From positions 372,001 to 436,000 of the forward strand of contig JAALGZ010000010.1 of assembly GCA_015227615.1 (NCBI GenBank): a stretch of 64,000 bases of DNA. Reading direction: 5' to 3'. The notes under the pieces are model-generated. The model saw nothing but the letters and a program-made list of their open reading frames with translations. It made no database searches and was not told the DNA's origin. This DNA comes from Labyrinthula sp. Ha. Lineage: Eukaryota > Sar > Bigyra > Labyrinthulida > Labyrinthulaceae. Below, in pieces: positions 1 to 12,226 of the stretch; positions within the stretch are counted from its first letter, which is position 1, and each line of letters starts with the position of its first letter. Position numbers and translations under genes: made by a program.

Positions 1-3000
1 GTTTTTCAAGAAACTCGCATTTTCGTAGATTAAATCGTATATTTCTTCTTGCAGCTCGCTCTAGCATTTTCTTCAAAACGTGCATTAGCCCCTCAAAAGT
101 GTCTGAATAGAGGAGTAAGTCGTCCAGCCAAGCTAAAGATCCAGTTTTGGGTCTGCAGAAGAACCTTGTACCTGCATTCTCATCATCTATAATATCGTTC
201 ACTATCCTTTCGCAGAAGAGTGCAGGCGTATTTGCCCAGCCCATTGGGGCTCCGTTAAGCTGCCATGCTTCCCTCCTGGTAATAAGAGTAAAATACTTCC
301 TATGTTCAGGTTTAGTTGCTAAAAAATCAAATCCCGATAATATATCTAGGGTAAGGTAATACTTTGTTCCACGGAGATAAGTCATTTGCCTTTCCAAGTT
401 CGGGAGATCAAGACTGGTTCGTATGGTTATATCATTTAGACGAACCATGTTTGCTACCATCCGGTATCTATTTAACAAATTCTCTTCGTTCCATTTATCT
501 CTTTCTTCTGGGCTCCAATCCTCCCAATTATTCGGCGTTTTTATTTTCTTTGGAACTACGAATATAGGAAATCCCCATAGAGGATTCTTAGACGGCTCTG
601 CTATTCCTGCTTTTTGAAGACTAATGAATTTTCGCTGAATAAATTCTTCCTCTTCGTTAGTAAAATGGTATCCGCTGCATTTAATAACCTTGTGCCCCGG
701 AATTAAGTCGACTTCTATTGGCGTAAGATATGACATACGCGCGTTGCTTTGCTCGAGTCCAAAACTAGCCAGATTAGATCTTAGTATTTTGTCTAATAGA
801 ATCTTCTCTTCCTTGGCGGCTTCGCAGGCTTCAACTTTCCTTTGAATCATATCGTTAATATTCTGTTTCTCTTGTTCTTCAGATACGTTTCCTTCTCCAA
901 GTCCTTTTTCATTGAACTCTTCTGGTATCCTGTCCAGCATGTTCTTTATAAGGATTGGCTTAATATCTTCCTGTTTATCTAGTAAAGCAGCTAGTTCATC
1001 CACTATAACAGTATCAATCTCGCTTAAAGGAGTTATTTCCAGCTTGCGAGCCCTAACTGCTGAATTGAGTATAGTTAAGATATCTATTTTTATATCCTGC
1101 ACATTGAGAATCTTTTTGCATAAGTTAAATATTTCCTTCTTAAGTAAAGATTCTTGAATAATACCATCTTTAGCCTTTTGAAACTTGAAAGTATGTTGAC
1201 TTGTCTTGCTATTCCTGTAAATTAAATATTTCGTATCGAAGTGCTCAATAAAATATCATTCCGTAGGCTTTTGGCCCGGACTATATATAACAAGCTGCTC
1301 GATGAACGTGTATCCTTTCTCCACCAATAAATCTTTAGTTTCCAGTATATTCTTATAGCAAACTTGGACAACTAAGAGAGTGTAATCTGTCTCGAGGATC
1401 TTTTTCTTTAATCTTTCAAGATCCAAGACTTCGTTTCGAATGATACTTACCACCAGAACTTGGGCCAGCTTCAGTATAGGCTTTTGTTCCGCAAATCCTG
1501 GGACAGCTCTTTGTTTTATATAGTGATTGGGCTCCAAAGAAGTGATATGTTGCTCCTTCTTGCCTACTTCCTATGCTCTTGGTTTGGCTTCTGGTGCGTT
1601 TTTAAGGTCCAATCTTAATCCAAACTTGTTCAGGGTATTTAAGCCGATCAATATTTTTGTCCAGTTCCTATGATCAACACAAAAGAACCTTTGTTTGTTC
1701 ATTGACAGCTGTAAGTCATCTTGAACCAACATGGCGTCTGCTAATACCACCTTTTTTACCTGGTATCTTGTCTTGTCAGGGAATTCAATTTCGAATACAT
1801 ACTGCGGATCTTCCACGGACTTTGCGTACTTCGGAATGATGGATAACGGCGATATGTTACGATCCGACCCTGTATCCGCTATTCCATTTACTGCTTCAAA
1901 GCTGCTGTCTTGACGTTCTTGAGATGGAGCTTATGTGCCTCATCACCTAGTCTCCTCAACTTTATAACCTTGATTTTCTTGAGATCAGTACTTGGCTTGC
2001 TGGTCGTAGGCTTCTCGATTCTTGTTAGCTTAGTGGCTCTAACTTTAGGTTTATGCTTGTCAGCCACGAAACTTCTTGAATAGAGTAGCTCCTTGAATTC
2101 CTTCATAGACCATAGTTGTTTGTTGTAGCTTACTTCATCTGCAGATATCTCAAAAGACGCAGGCAAAGCATTGACCATTATCTTGATAATCTTCTTAAAG
2201 TGAAGCTTCTTTTTCTTTGGAGTTAAATCCGATAAGAACATATCAACGTCATCAAAGAAATTGTCCACCTGTTCGTCGCCTCCTATAACATTCTTGGGCC
2301 ATCTCAGGTTATCTTTCATTCTCTTGATTACATTTTTCTTGTTCCTTACTTTGAATTTAGATCTTCTATTCTCCAAATACGCTTCAACTTCCTTAGTTGC
2401 TTGGACTTTTGCTCCTTTTGCCCTGAGTGTATCATAAACTTTTTTGATAAGAAGGTTTGTATTTTGATTCCTTTTACGTTTTGCTTCAAAGTCATAAACT
2501 CATGCATAAATTCATCCACTTTTTTGCCTTCTAAAGTTTTAAGTTTCTCTGGTTGGGCGAATGGAACGTATTGTCTCGAAATTGATTCCACGGCAGAAAG
2601 ATTTGCCTTAGTGACCCCACTGGATAATGTTCCTGTATCTGAATGACTTGGAGTTTCAACGGTCGAGTGGCTTTGATCAGAGTGGAGAATGCTTCCAACT
2701 TCGTGCGTCGTTTTCTTGGACTTTGCTTTCTCCTTATGCGTTTTTGGCTTCTTTGTTTTATTTGCAGTTACTTCGGGTAAAGTCAAAGATGTTTCGTCCC
2801 CAATATTGTTCTTTTTGGTCACATGTTCCTGGTATACAGTTATTGCTATATTTTTCATTCTTGACTCAACCGTTCCCATAAAAACGTCACTTGTTAAAAC
2901 GGACTGAAGTTGCGTCTTTATGGACTCAGTAGCCGCGCCTGTAGGGCTAAATACATTCACTAACTGATTTCTAACTTCTTGTTCCAGTGCCAAAGCGTTT

Positions 3001-3242
3001 GATGAGTGCAATTCTGGAGTCAAGGATATATCTTTAATGCGCTCTTGCTCCAGAAAAGTTTTGACCTCCTCTACCGTAAAACTCTCTTCCTTATCGCTAT
3101 GTGTCTCCATGAAAGCCTCTTCCTCGGGTTTATCCGTGTCCGGAGTAACGGCATCCTGAACGGCCGTTTCACTTTTTTCATCAGACTTTTTGGCTTCTTG
3201 GGTAGGATCTTTGTCTTTTTTCTGTTTAGTAGGAGGAGCCAT
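1..3242 (-). mobile_element. Partial Ty3/gypsy-type LTR retroelement, broken, runs off the left edge
   Basis: Read on the minus strand, the parts come in normal gypsy order. A lysine/glutamate-rich gag-like region lies at about 1888-3242. A retropepsin-like C-terminal segment (ILIGLNTLNKFG) is at about 1571-1816. A reverse transcriptase runs from about 1250 to the window edge, with RYRMVANMVRLND, LDILSGFDFL, a QLNGAPMGWANTP block and the catalytic WLDDLLLYS near 107-130. RNase H and integrase would lie outside the window. The coding parts are spread over more than one frame, with perhaps three or four breaks, so this is a fossil of moderate age. The LSGFD block is shared with the element at 54650-62341, so the two look like cousins with different domain orders. 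Its 5' LTR would lie just right of 3242, but with no partner in the window I cannot bound it. Confidence 0.85.
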
Positions 3243-3421
3243 GAGTGTATTCTTGTATCTCTCTAAATAACTTTTACGTTATTCGAATAATGTCGTGTAT
3301 CTAGGTAGATTGATCTGAAGTCTTCTTTTATATTTCAAAACTTAGATCTTAATTAGGTGTCTTAACCGCTAGTTATATTACACATATGTCAAACGGCTTG
3401 TTGCTTAATATATCATAATTA
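3243..3421. other. Gene-free stretch, possible start of an LTR
   Basis: No open frame. By position it should hold the leader and perhaps the 5' LTR of the minus-strand element ending at 3242, but no second LTR copy is visible to confirm this. Confidence 0.3.
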
Positions 3422-4304
3422 ATGAACCGTTGCGGCCTAGTCCACATAGGGTGGACATACTTGAAAGCCCTTTTTACTTATTATTTTTCTCTCCTGCGAC
3501 GTAATGTTGAGTTCCAGACAAAGTTAGTGTCTTCTATTGATGGAACTGTAAATGTACTTCTATTCAACATTACTACAGAAAATAAATTTATTCTTGATAG
3601 ACCTTTGGTAGTAAAGTTGATGTATCAAAAAAGATTCAGTAGATTTTAGGAAGCATGTAACGATTTAGATAGCTCTAAGTTGTTTCTCTCGGAGTATAAA
3701 ATGTCCCAAAAAGAACCCTTAACTGAATATAATCTGCTCAGAAACTTTGAAAAAGCTACTATTTAATGTACAGCTATTTATATTGCTGGGGGGGGGGTAC
3801 CGGAAAACATTTTGAAACTAGGCGAGTTTACTCCTGTTGCATAAAGTTGCTTTTTAAAAATTTATCCTTAATATATAGTGTTTTTCTTTTACCATGAAAA
3901 ACTGGGAATTACAGCTTTGAGCTTCAAGTAGAAAAAACGCCAGACGTTGTTGTGAGATTTGATCATCATTGTTCAGTGTCACTTAAACTCGGAGAAGTTT
4001 ACTTATTAAATGAAAACTTATGAAGAGTTTCAAAATTAGATTAATTGAAACTTATTTGGTGCAAAACGTAATGGAAAAGATTTTATTGAGTTTTCAGTGC
4101 AAAGAAAAATACCATCTGGTTAAGTTGTCCATAAACAGAGTTTCAATATATCTTAGACCTAAAGAAAAGGTTCTTAATTTCTGGATTGGAACAGAAAGAA
4201 TTACTTCATATAAATCAATTCTACTAAACAAGGATAGTAAACAGTTTGTTGATCTAGGAGAAAAAGTTAAAGTTGGATATGAGATTGTTTATATAGGAAA
4301 CTAA
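3422..4304 (+). pseudogene. Decayed protein-coding block, family not recognised
   Basis: Coding-looking segments follow each other on the plus strand: 3422-3649 (contains LLFNITTENKFILDRPLVVK), continuing in the same frame past a stop to about 3765 (SEYKMSQKEPLTEYNLLRNF), then about 3900-4020 (NYSFELQVEKTPDVVVRF), then 4020-4304 (ends DLGEKVKVGYEIVYIGN). Amino-acid composition and codon use look genic, unlike the surrounding sequence. Stops at about 3647 and 3764 and several frame changes prevent one reading, and I found no simple set of 26-36 nt introns that removes them all. A 10-base G run at 3788-3797 lies inside. Either a pseudogene or a multi-exon gene I failed to splice. No function assigned. 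Confidence 0.4.
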
Positions 4305-5675
4305 AAAATATTATGTCAACATAACTTTATTCAGATAATAAGTTGGTGGAAAGGTAGATAATATTTCAATACATCAGAGATAAGAATTGAATTCTAAAAT
4401 GCTCTACTTTCAGGAATAACAAATGAGTGGGTCACCATTTGTGATATAACCTAAACTGAACAAGTAGCAAAACCACTTCGATATATTAAGAGAGTTTAAC
4501 ATGGAGAATATTTTTTCTTTTTTGCAGGGCAATAATAAACTTAATTGTTCATCTTGTCTGATACTAGATTAACATATGAATAAATGCTACATAGCTTCAG
4601 TCAAGTTTTTTTATTTGAAAAGCTCACACTAAAAGAAGATTAGAAAACATACATATTGTATCAATGATACGTTTCTTTGCAGCTGATGAGATTTTATTTA
4701 TAAAATAAAGGAAAACCTTTCAAAGGAAATAACTCTGTTAAACTTTAATCCTTCAGTTTCGCGTACCGGCTGTTATAATGGAACATCCCGGTATAATAGT
4801 TCCAAATACTAATTCCCCATAATTTTCAGGTAGAAAAGAATGCAATTCGAATTTCTTGTCGCATTAAATATATCGATAGTTAACGGTAGCTTTCCAACAA
4901 ATCTTCTTACCGTTAATATCACAAGGCATCATATAGGACTTAACGTTTAGCGGTATATCCGTGAAAACGCCAGAGTTTTCGGTAAGCACAATATGTAACG
5001 GTACGTACTGGTATATTTTGGGAAATTCAACAAAAACCAAATTTTCTCTTCCTGCTAAAGATCAAAACCAAACAAGTAAGAAAAAATCCTTGTATGAACA
5101 TAAAAGATGATACCGATAGAAATAGAATTCACTTTCATAACTGAACAAAGAATAATTTGTTCGCTGACTGTTCAAAACTAGTTGTCTTCTACTTGATGGA
5201 GATTTTATGTGGCTGAGCTGTCTAAGATACGTTTGTTTGTTAGCAGAAGTACTAAGGTTAGGCCAAAGAAAATAAAACTTGAAATATGCAATAAAGTGGC
5301 GTTAGAGTAATGGTTCTTAAGTATAATTTCAGATTCTTCCATGTTAAACTTTATATAGGGAGTATAATTATTCTTATCTTTGACTGGAAAACAAGTAAAA
5401 ATTATGAAAAAATAATTTTTAATGGCTAAAAAAGGAAGAAAATTTGGGCTAAAAGAATAAATAATCTTAAGAACCCGAGATTAAAAAATTCTTATATTGT
5501 CATAAACTCCCTCACGTTCATTCTCCTCATAAAAGTTTGATTCGTCATATTTTCCTTACCTCGAAGTTCAAATCGACCGAGAAGAATACTCTTTCCAATA
5601 TGAGGCTAACTTTTTGAATAGCTAAGAGTTTCCTAGAGACGCTTTCAAGAGTTGGAGATATCGGTTTCATATTCT
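4305..5675. other. AT-rich stretch without a recognisable gene
   Basis: No long frame, tRNA-like fold or repeat was found. Short plus-strand coding-like tracts are too broken to call. Confidence 0.5.
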
Positions 5676-6408
5676 TCACTCTGCAAGAATGTCGGTATTT
5701 CCTGCAATGGCGCCAAGATCCAAATAGCGCAATAACTCTCCACGGCTTGGCTTAATATTAACTGCTGCTATTAAACTGTTTATACCTTTAAGCAAAAATC
5801 TAATCCCCAGCTTGGTTTTCTTCAATATATTAGTCACTAGAGTATCACCTTCTAAACAAATGAAACTATCTATTTCTAGGGCCACCTTTTCAATAACATC
5901 GTTTAACTCATCACTCTCTTGGTAATCACAAATATCTCACCACTAATCTAAGAGGAAATGTATCTTGAAAATCCATGCCTGTTTGATTACTGACCCGGAC
6001 TTAGGAAAGTAATTTACTACCATGTTGACAACTCCAGTGCTTATTTTGAGCATGAAGTCCGAGTATTGTTGTCCATGCTCATCCATGTCTTCAGATCTCC
6101 CAGTTTTCTCGACAAAATGTCGCATAATTTTCTTATATTTTAAATGTTTCCCTCCTGTTATTTATCATCAACACTCGAACGGATATAGTTATACAAATCT
6201 CCGAAAAATATAGTTTTGTTATCAGGGGCAAGTAATCTAGTATCGTTGTCATCGCTCCAAATCAAACAAAAGCATTGTTTCCAATTTTACTGCTTTATAG
6301 TCTTGAGCGTAGAGTTTATAGTTGTGTTTCTGTTGAATGCGTTTAGAGATATTTCATTTTCTGATAAGTTGATCTTAATCTGCACAAAGGATCTTTCCCG
6401 TTGAATAA
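5676..6408 (-). CDS. Intron-split gene of unknown function (3' part; 5' end not defined)
   Basis: Four minus-strand blocks join into one frame if three short introns are removed: 6255-6290 (36 nt), 6155-6180 (26 nt) and 5914-5943 (30 nt), all GT...AG. The joined reading has about 210 residues. It includes SFVQIKINLSENEISLNAF, LLAPDNKTIFFGDLYNYIRG, MRHFVEKTGRSEDMDEHGQQ, IKQAWIFKIHFLLDYDELND and ends GELLRYLDLGAIAGNTDILA-E. Unspliced, each block runs into stops at the proposed boundaries, and each junction preserves frame. No start codon lies in the first block before an in-frame stop near 6418, so at least one further 5' exon is expected; an acceptor-like pyrimidine tract and AG lies near 6455. 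I do not recognise the family: it looks soluble and mainly helical, with no signal peptide. The 36-nt intron is the least certain call. Confidence 0.55.
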
Positions 6409-6420
6409 AACATATGAATA

Positions 6421-9337
6421 TATATTACTACGAGTAGCAACGGGTCTCACCAGCTAAAGGAAAAAGAGTGACGACCCTCTTCGGAATATTTTTAAGTCAT
6501 TATTGATTTTTGCTTTCTTGGGTTCAGGAAAATGCAATTTTGAGAATACATTAATTGAAGAAAACATCAAAATAAAAAAGTGAGAACATTTTTACCAGGA
6601 AAAATCAATATTACCAAAAAAAAGCGGACGGAAAAATATCCTTGTCTTCTAAAATGATATTAGTTACGTATAATGAACCAAAGCTAAACATACTTAACTC
6701 TTCCAAAGAAAATATTATTCTTAACCTGAAATAAGGGGGAAAACAGCTATAATACAACTTTTTCAAGATAAAAATATATTCCTTCTTCAATGAAAAAGCA
6801 TCTTGTATATGTCAATTTATGTATTTTTTAAACACTTGATCAAGCGTAAAAAAAGCATTTATTTATATATGGAAATAAACATTTATATAACAGAGTTTGT
6901 ATAATTAAGGCTAGGAAAAGCCATAGTCTTAACCCTTCTCTTTTCTAAAATCATGGATATTTCTCTTAGATAAAGGTAGTATCCACATTTTTTAGTTGAT
7001 TAATAGAAATCTGAGTTTTGGATGTTCTGAAGTTGATTCTGAAACCAAATTATATTAAACCAAATAACTATTTCTGATATTAATGGGAATGCCCTTAAAC
7101 TTTTTTTGAAACTAAGCTCGGAGAATCAAAAAATTCTATATACCATTAGGTGAAAACTACCATTAAGAGAGTTTCGTTACTAGATATCTTCTATTTTTAA
7201 AAAACTGAAATTTAAAGTTAACCTTTTCAGAGTCTTTGAGACCTAGGAAATGAGATACATTGCTAGAAATTCATACAGAATACTCAAATGTTAAATATTT
7301 TTTCCTAAGCTTAAACTCTCTTTTTCTTAGCTGATCAAATCTGCTTAATCTCTAGACTATTATTTCTGGAAGTATTACACGGATTCAAGTTTCGAAAAAC
7401 AACATTATAGCCCAATATCGACTTTTCTTAAAAAACATATTAAAAATTTTCTAAAAAATAGTATTAAATATTACAAATCTTGCTTTTTCGAAGTTATGGG
7501 TAGCCTAGTTTCCAAAATCTAGGGGATTCTAGCAAAACTAAATGATTTCGTATTTTCAGATGTGCAGATTTTCAACATTTGACTTTTTGAGTTAAGTTTA
7601 GCTCAATTTCAGTTAACCAAAAACGAAAAACCTTGGGAAATAGTTTGAAAAGTAAAAAATGATTTGTTTATATAGATTAGGAGAGAAGAGACTATCTATG
7701 GAGCTGTTCCTCGTGATGTTGCACTTGAATGTATGGTTTTATAGAGATTTGAAATCTTAGTGAAAAGAAGCTTTAAAATCAGCATTTCTTAGGCTTTAAA
7801 GTGGATATCCTTATCAAATAAATTGACAAAGTATATGTTTAGAAAAGTTTTTTCTAAGTAAAGTACATTGTGGCTGTTAAAATTGTATTTGAGGGAATTT
7901 TCTTGACAAGAACTAAGAAATACAAAATATGTTATTTCCTGTAATCATGGTTATTGATACATTATATATTTTCAAGCCTTTGAATTAATATACGAGAGAA
8001 AATTAAGTTTAGTTTTCAATATGTTTTGTGCTTTGTAGAAGAACTGAAAAGTTATTTTTGATTATATGGCCATTATATTGCATTTTGGAAAAACGTTGAT
8101 AGAACTTTCACTGTCCCATAATAACAAAACAATGAAGTCCCATTACTGGATATAGGGAATAATGTTAATATATCAACTGTATCTGAAAATTCAAAGAGAT
8201 GATGTAACCTTTTCTACTGTTTTACTGTAGAGATAGAATGAATGAGCTACATTTGGTTGCAATTTGCGCCCTACTTAAAACTAACTATACCAAGCCGTAT
8301 ATTGTCTCTTATGGAATGGAGGCTTAGAAGAGCTCTAATAAAATAAACTTTGTCTTAATCAATTTAAAATTATCTGAAATAATACATACAGTTACTTGAG
8401 GTTACACCTAAAATACAGATTAACCACAAAAGAATAGAATAGAAATGTATCTTTCAGTACACAATTGAAAAGAAACTATATTCAATTATTATGTAAAATA
8501 CATGGAATAAGCCTTATAGGCTAAAAAAACATTTTAAAACAGAGTTTAGTGAGATATAAAGGAAACTAGAGCTTCACTTGAAAATACCAGACGTTCATAA
8601 ATACATAGGTACAAACTTTAACCATAGCATAAGTTACTAAAAGTAAAGATAGGAACTGAAATATGTTAGAAAATATTGATTAGAGTACGTTTTCTATTAT
8701 TTTTTAAAACAAGAAAAAGTAGTAGGTGATAATAAAACCTCACTGAATATAATGTTATATACCTTATTTTCTTTGTGAACTTGTATTATAAGTTTGTAGA
8801 CCCAAAGTTTAACTTAAGCAATCTAATATTCTATACAGTGAAAAACTAAGGTTTTAAATACCTTTCAAGTAATATATGTTAGGGGTTTTCACGAGAAATC
8901 CAGGCCGAGGTAGATATCCTTTTATATTTTGTTTATGTAATATTTTTGCGCTTCCGAGTAAATATTTGTTGTTTTGAAAAATTAAATTCTAGATTAAGTC
9001 ATTCATATGATTTCATTTAGGAGCTTTTGGAGCGAAACTTTAAATATAGGTTAAGCTCTAAAAGAAGCGAGTTTGGGGTCGACTTATATGCATTTAGTTA
9101 TCAGCATTGGCCACCAGTTCCACTGTTATGAAGTATTGTTATTATTTCTTGCTGATAACGGTTTCAAATGAGTTAAATGTGTTAGAAATGTACTCTGAGA
9201 AAAAAAGGTTTTCCAATGAGGTTATAAAAATATTTTGACCAATAGCGTTTGCTTTTCTCGACTTTTTACATTAACGAGCTGTAGTTTTAGTAATATGATT
9301 AACCCTAATGAACATATTATTTGTTGTACATTATCTA
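6421..9337. other. AT-rich stretch without a gene
   Basis: About 2.9 kb with stops in all frames. Nothing resembling an RNA gene, repeat or coding relic could be supported. Confidence 0.5.
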
Positions 9338-9478
9338 TCTGGGGCAATGGGAAATAGAAGTGTGATGGGAAGGCTTGAAGACCACTAGAAGCCTGGAAAG
9401 CTAGAAAGGGTTAAGGTAGTGGGAGTCCGGATGTGGAGCAGGGAGCCTTCTAGGGAAGTGAATCTTTATCGCAGCTCT
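9338..9478. other. Purine- and G-rich island of unknown nature
   Basis: About 140 bp of clearly higher GC and purine content inside very AT-rich DNA. It has no open frame of note. CTAGAAG near 9387 can pair with CTTCTAG near 9455, giving a possible long stem. It could be a structured RNA or a remnant of a G-rich transposon; I cannot decide. Confidence 0.3.
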
Positions 9479-10481
9479 TTATTTACACTGGACAAGAAAC
9501 AAATTGTTACCAAACTTAAGACACACCTCCATAAACGACTAATTACTCAATGTTAAAGAGCTTTTGTCTCATTGAGGATATTCAAACAGAGACTATATAT
9601 CTAGAGCAGCAACAGTGTTCTTGTAGATCAATTTAAAAAAGGGAACAGAAAATAGGGCCAGATATTTTGGCTTTTATGTTTTAACAAGATTGGACTACTC
9701 ATCCGTGGATAGAAAGGAAAAAGCTCCAATTCGTAAAATGCGAACCTTAATATATGTTGTTTAAATTTTTTCTTTCATTCTTTTTTATTGCTTGACTGAT
9801 ATACCAAATATAAAACTATTCTCAAACTGGTTTCTAAGATTCTGTAAGATTTATCCCTATCGTTATACCATTTATAATTCCAAATTGAAATATTCAATTT
9901 TAGATTCATTCCAGTAGAAAAACCGGGACAATATTGAGCTCTCGATAAATTTCCCGACCCGTAATAAATATTACAACCAATAAAATAATAAACTGAATAC
10001 AAAAATATCCAAATAAGAATCTTTTTTTTCCATTTATCATAAAACTCTTTGGATATTATCAAACATAACTAAACTCATGTTTCAAAACACTTTAAATATT
10101 ATTCTTAGATGGAATATTTCAAACTTAAGAACCAAAGAAAATAAAGCCTTACAAAATAAGAACAAAGTTTTATAAACTGTTTCTAAAATTCAGGAACTTA
10201 AGTTGCAAAATATCAAAATTCATTCATATTCACACATTTTCAGATGAAGCTATTCATGTTCTGGCAGATTTAAAAACACAGCACGAACTCTTATAGCTAA
10301 ACAAACTCTATAATGAAGCGAAGTTGAAGCTTGTTTTTAGGGTTTTGGTTAGTTTTCATTCAACTTTTTTTTTCATATAGAACCTAGAAACTCACAGGAA
10401 AAAAATCATTAAAATTTAAAAAATGGTGCTGATAAATTTGAAGTTTTGAAGCTGATCAGCTTATAACTGCTGTAACTAAAA

Positions 10482-11255
10482 TTGACAAGTAATAAGTTAC
10501 TTAAAATACAACCTTTATCTCATAGAGAAGAAAAAATTTCAAATTTTGTTTTCAGTAGAAACAAAAGGAAAGTTAGTGTTATTATTTCTTATTATATTAG
10601 TGGTGGAGTTGGAGTAAAAAATTTGGCTTATTCTATTGGACACTTGTGCAAGGAAGAAGAATGTAAAACATACAAAGAAAAACTATTAAACATATATTTT
10701 TATCTTGTTGAATGAAGTGTGAAAAAAAGAAAAATTTATGTTGATTTTGAATATTTGGATAAGAAAGAAAAGGATTTCTTTATTTTGTGTGAGTTGATAT
10801 ATAAATGGGCGGAATCCTGAGCACTTAAGAATAAACACATATCGTAAAGAAGTATTAATGAAACTGAAATCATGGTTAGAATATTTTGACTTAGTTGAAC
10901 TAAGATAGATTCCAGTGGAAGAAGCAGAAAAAGTTATATAGAAATATTTATAGGAAGAATATCCTGTGATTAAATAGGGCATTGGATTAGTAAACTCCAA
11001 TTAAGCTTTTACAGAAGTTAAAATAACTTATCAAGAAGGTATTCTAAAAATATTGAAACCAAGTTTTAATAAATATATTCTTGATGCTAAAGAGAAAAAA
11101 TGGATTCATATGAACAAAAGAAGATATATGGAATGCTAATGCAATAAATGGAACACTTGCTTTTACAAAGTAACAAAAAGGGTTTTGTATTTTTATTAGC
11201 TTGATATCAAAAAGCGAATATTCAATTCTTGGCAGTAATTTGTATACAGTAGATA
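10482..11255 (+). pseudogene. Decayed NB-ARC/AP-ATPase-like relic
   Basis: The segment at 10482-10715 reads VSVIISYYISGGVGVKNLAY, which resembles a P-loop (GGVGKTxLA) whose GKT has been lost. Further on come KKIYVDFEYLDKKEKDFFIL, then about 10850-10985 SWLEYFDLVELR followed by VEEAEKVI, a pattern like the LxxLxxEEAxxLI segment of STAND/NB-ARC ATPases, and a coding-like tail to about 11255. Several stops and frame changes interrupt it. The match is by eye and weak outside the P-loop and the EEA block; a different P-loop NTPase is possible. Confidence 0.35.
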
Positions 11256-12226
11256 ATAATTAATGTACAGTGATTAGGAATTATAAACCAATTTTTTCAA
11301 AGGGCTCTTAATAATTATCTTACTTTGTATTAAAAGGGCAGCAACAATAATAATAATATATATTTAAAGATGATTATAGAATATCAACAAGAATGAGAAA
11401 GTTGAAATTTATCTGGGAAGTGGAGCTGTATAGAATAAGATATGGTCAATAAAAACAAACAATATTTTTTTCTGAGAGTCATAAAAAGAAGAAACACAAA
11501 GTGTTTATTTTGAAGTTTGCAGCAACTGTTTGTATTTATTAAAGTTTATTGGGTTTATTTCAGATTTATATGGTGACAAATGGATCAGAATAATCCAAGA
11601 CAGATTTTTTTTTAACTATATGTTTAATAAAGATAAAGTTAAAAAAGATAGTAGATCATACAATATATTTTGTTTGGAATTGCTTCTTTAACATAAAGTA
11701 ATACTTTGCCTTGTCATAAGCAAACACTTAAACATTAAATAAACTTGAACATGAAAACTTAGTATTTCTTCATTGAATCGGACTTTCTATCCAGCTATTA
11801 AATCACATTATCTTCAGGAAATATATTTATTTGCTGTAAACATACCAACAGATTATTTATGAAAGATTTTTTGCTAAGAATAGCTTGAATAGTTTTCTTA
11901 CTAGCAATGAAATTATAAGTTAAACCAAGAAAATATTTGTTTTACAACAGAGATTGTTGAACGATTCTATTTTATCCTCAAAATAAAATAAGATAAAGTT
12001 TCTAGAATAAAGTTATATAATTTCAAAGCTTTCATTATTTAAATAGATGGAAAACAAGTTACAAAATTATTGATAATTCTTTAATAAGTGCAAGAATTCA
12101 ATAAAATGAATAATTATTATTTTCAGATTATTCCAGTTCAATAAATCACTTTTACTATCAAAAGAGTTAGAAAAATACACACATACTCAACTCATATACT
12201 AGATAATATTCTATTCAAATCCAATT
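11256..12226. other. AT-rich stretch without a gene
   Basis: Downstream of the Roco gene on its strand. No open frame above noise and no repeat seen. Confidence 0.5.
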
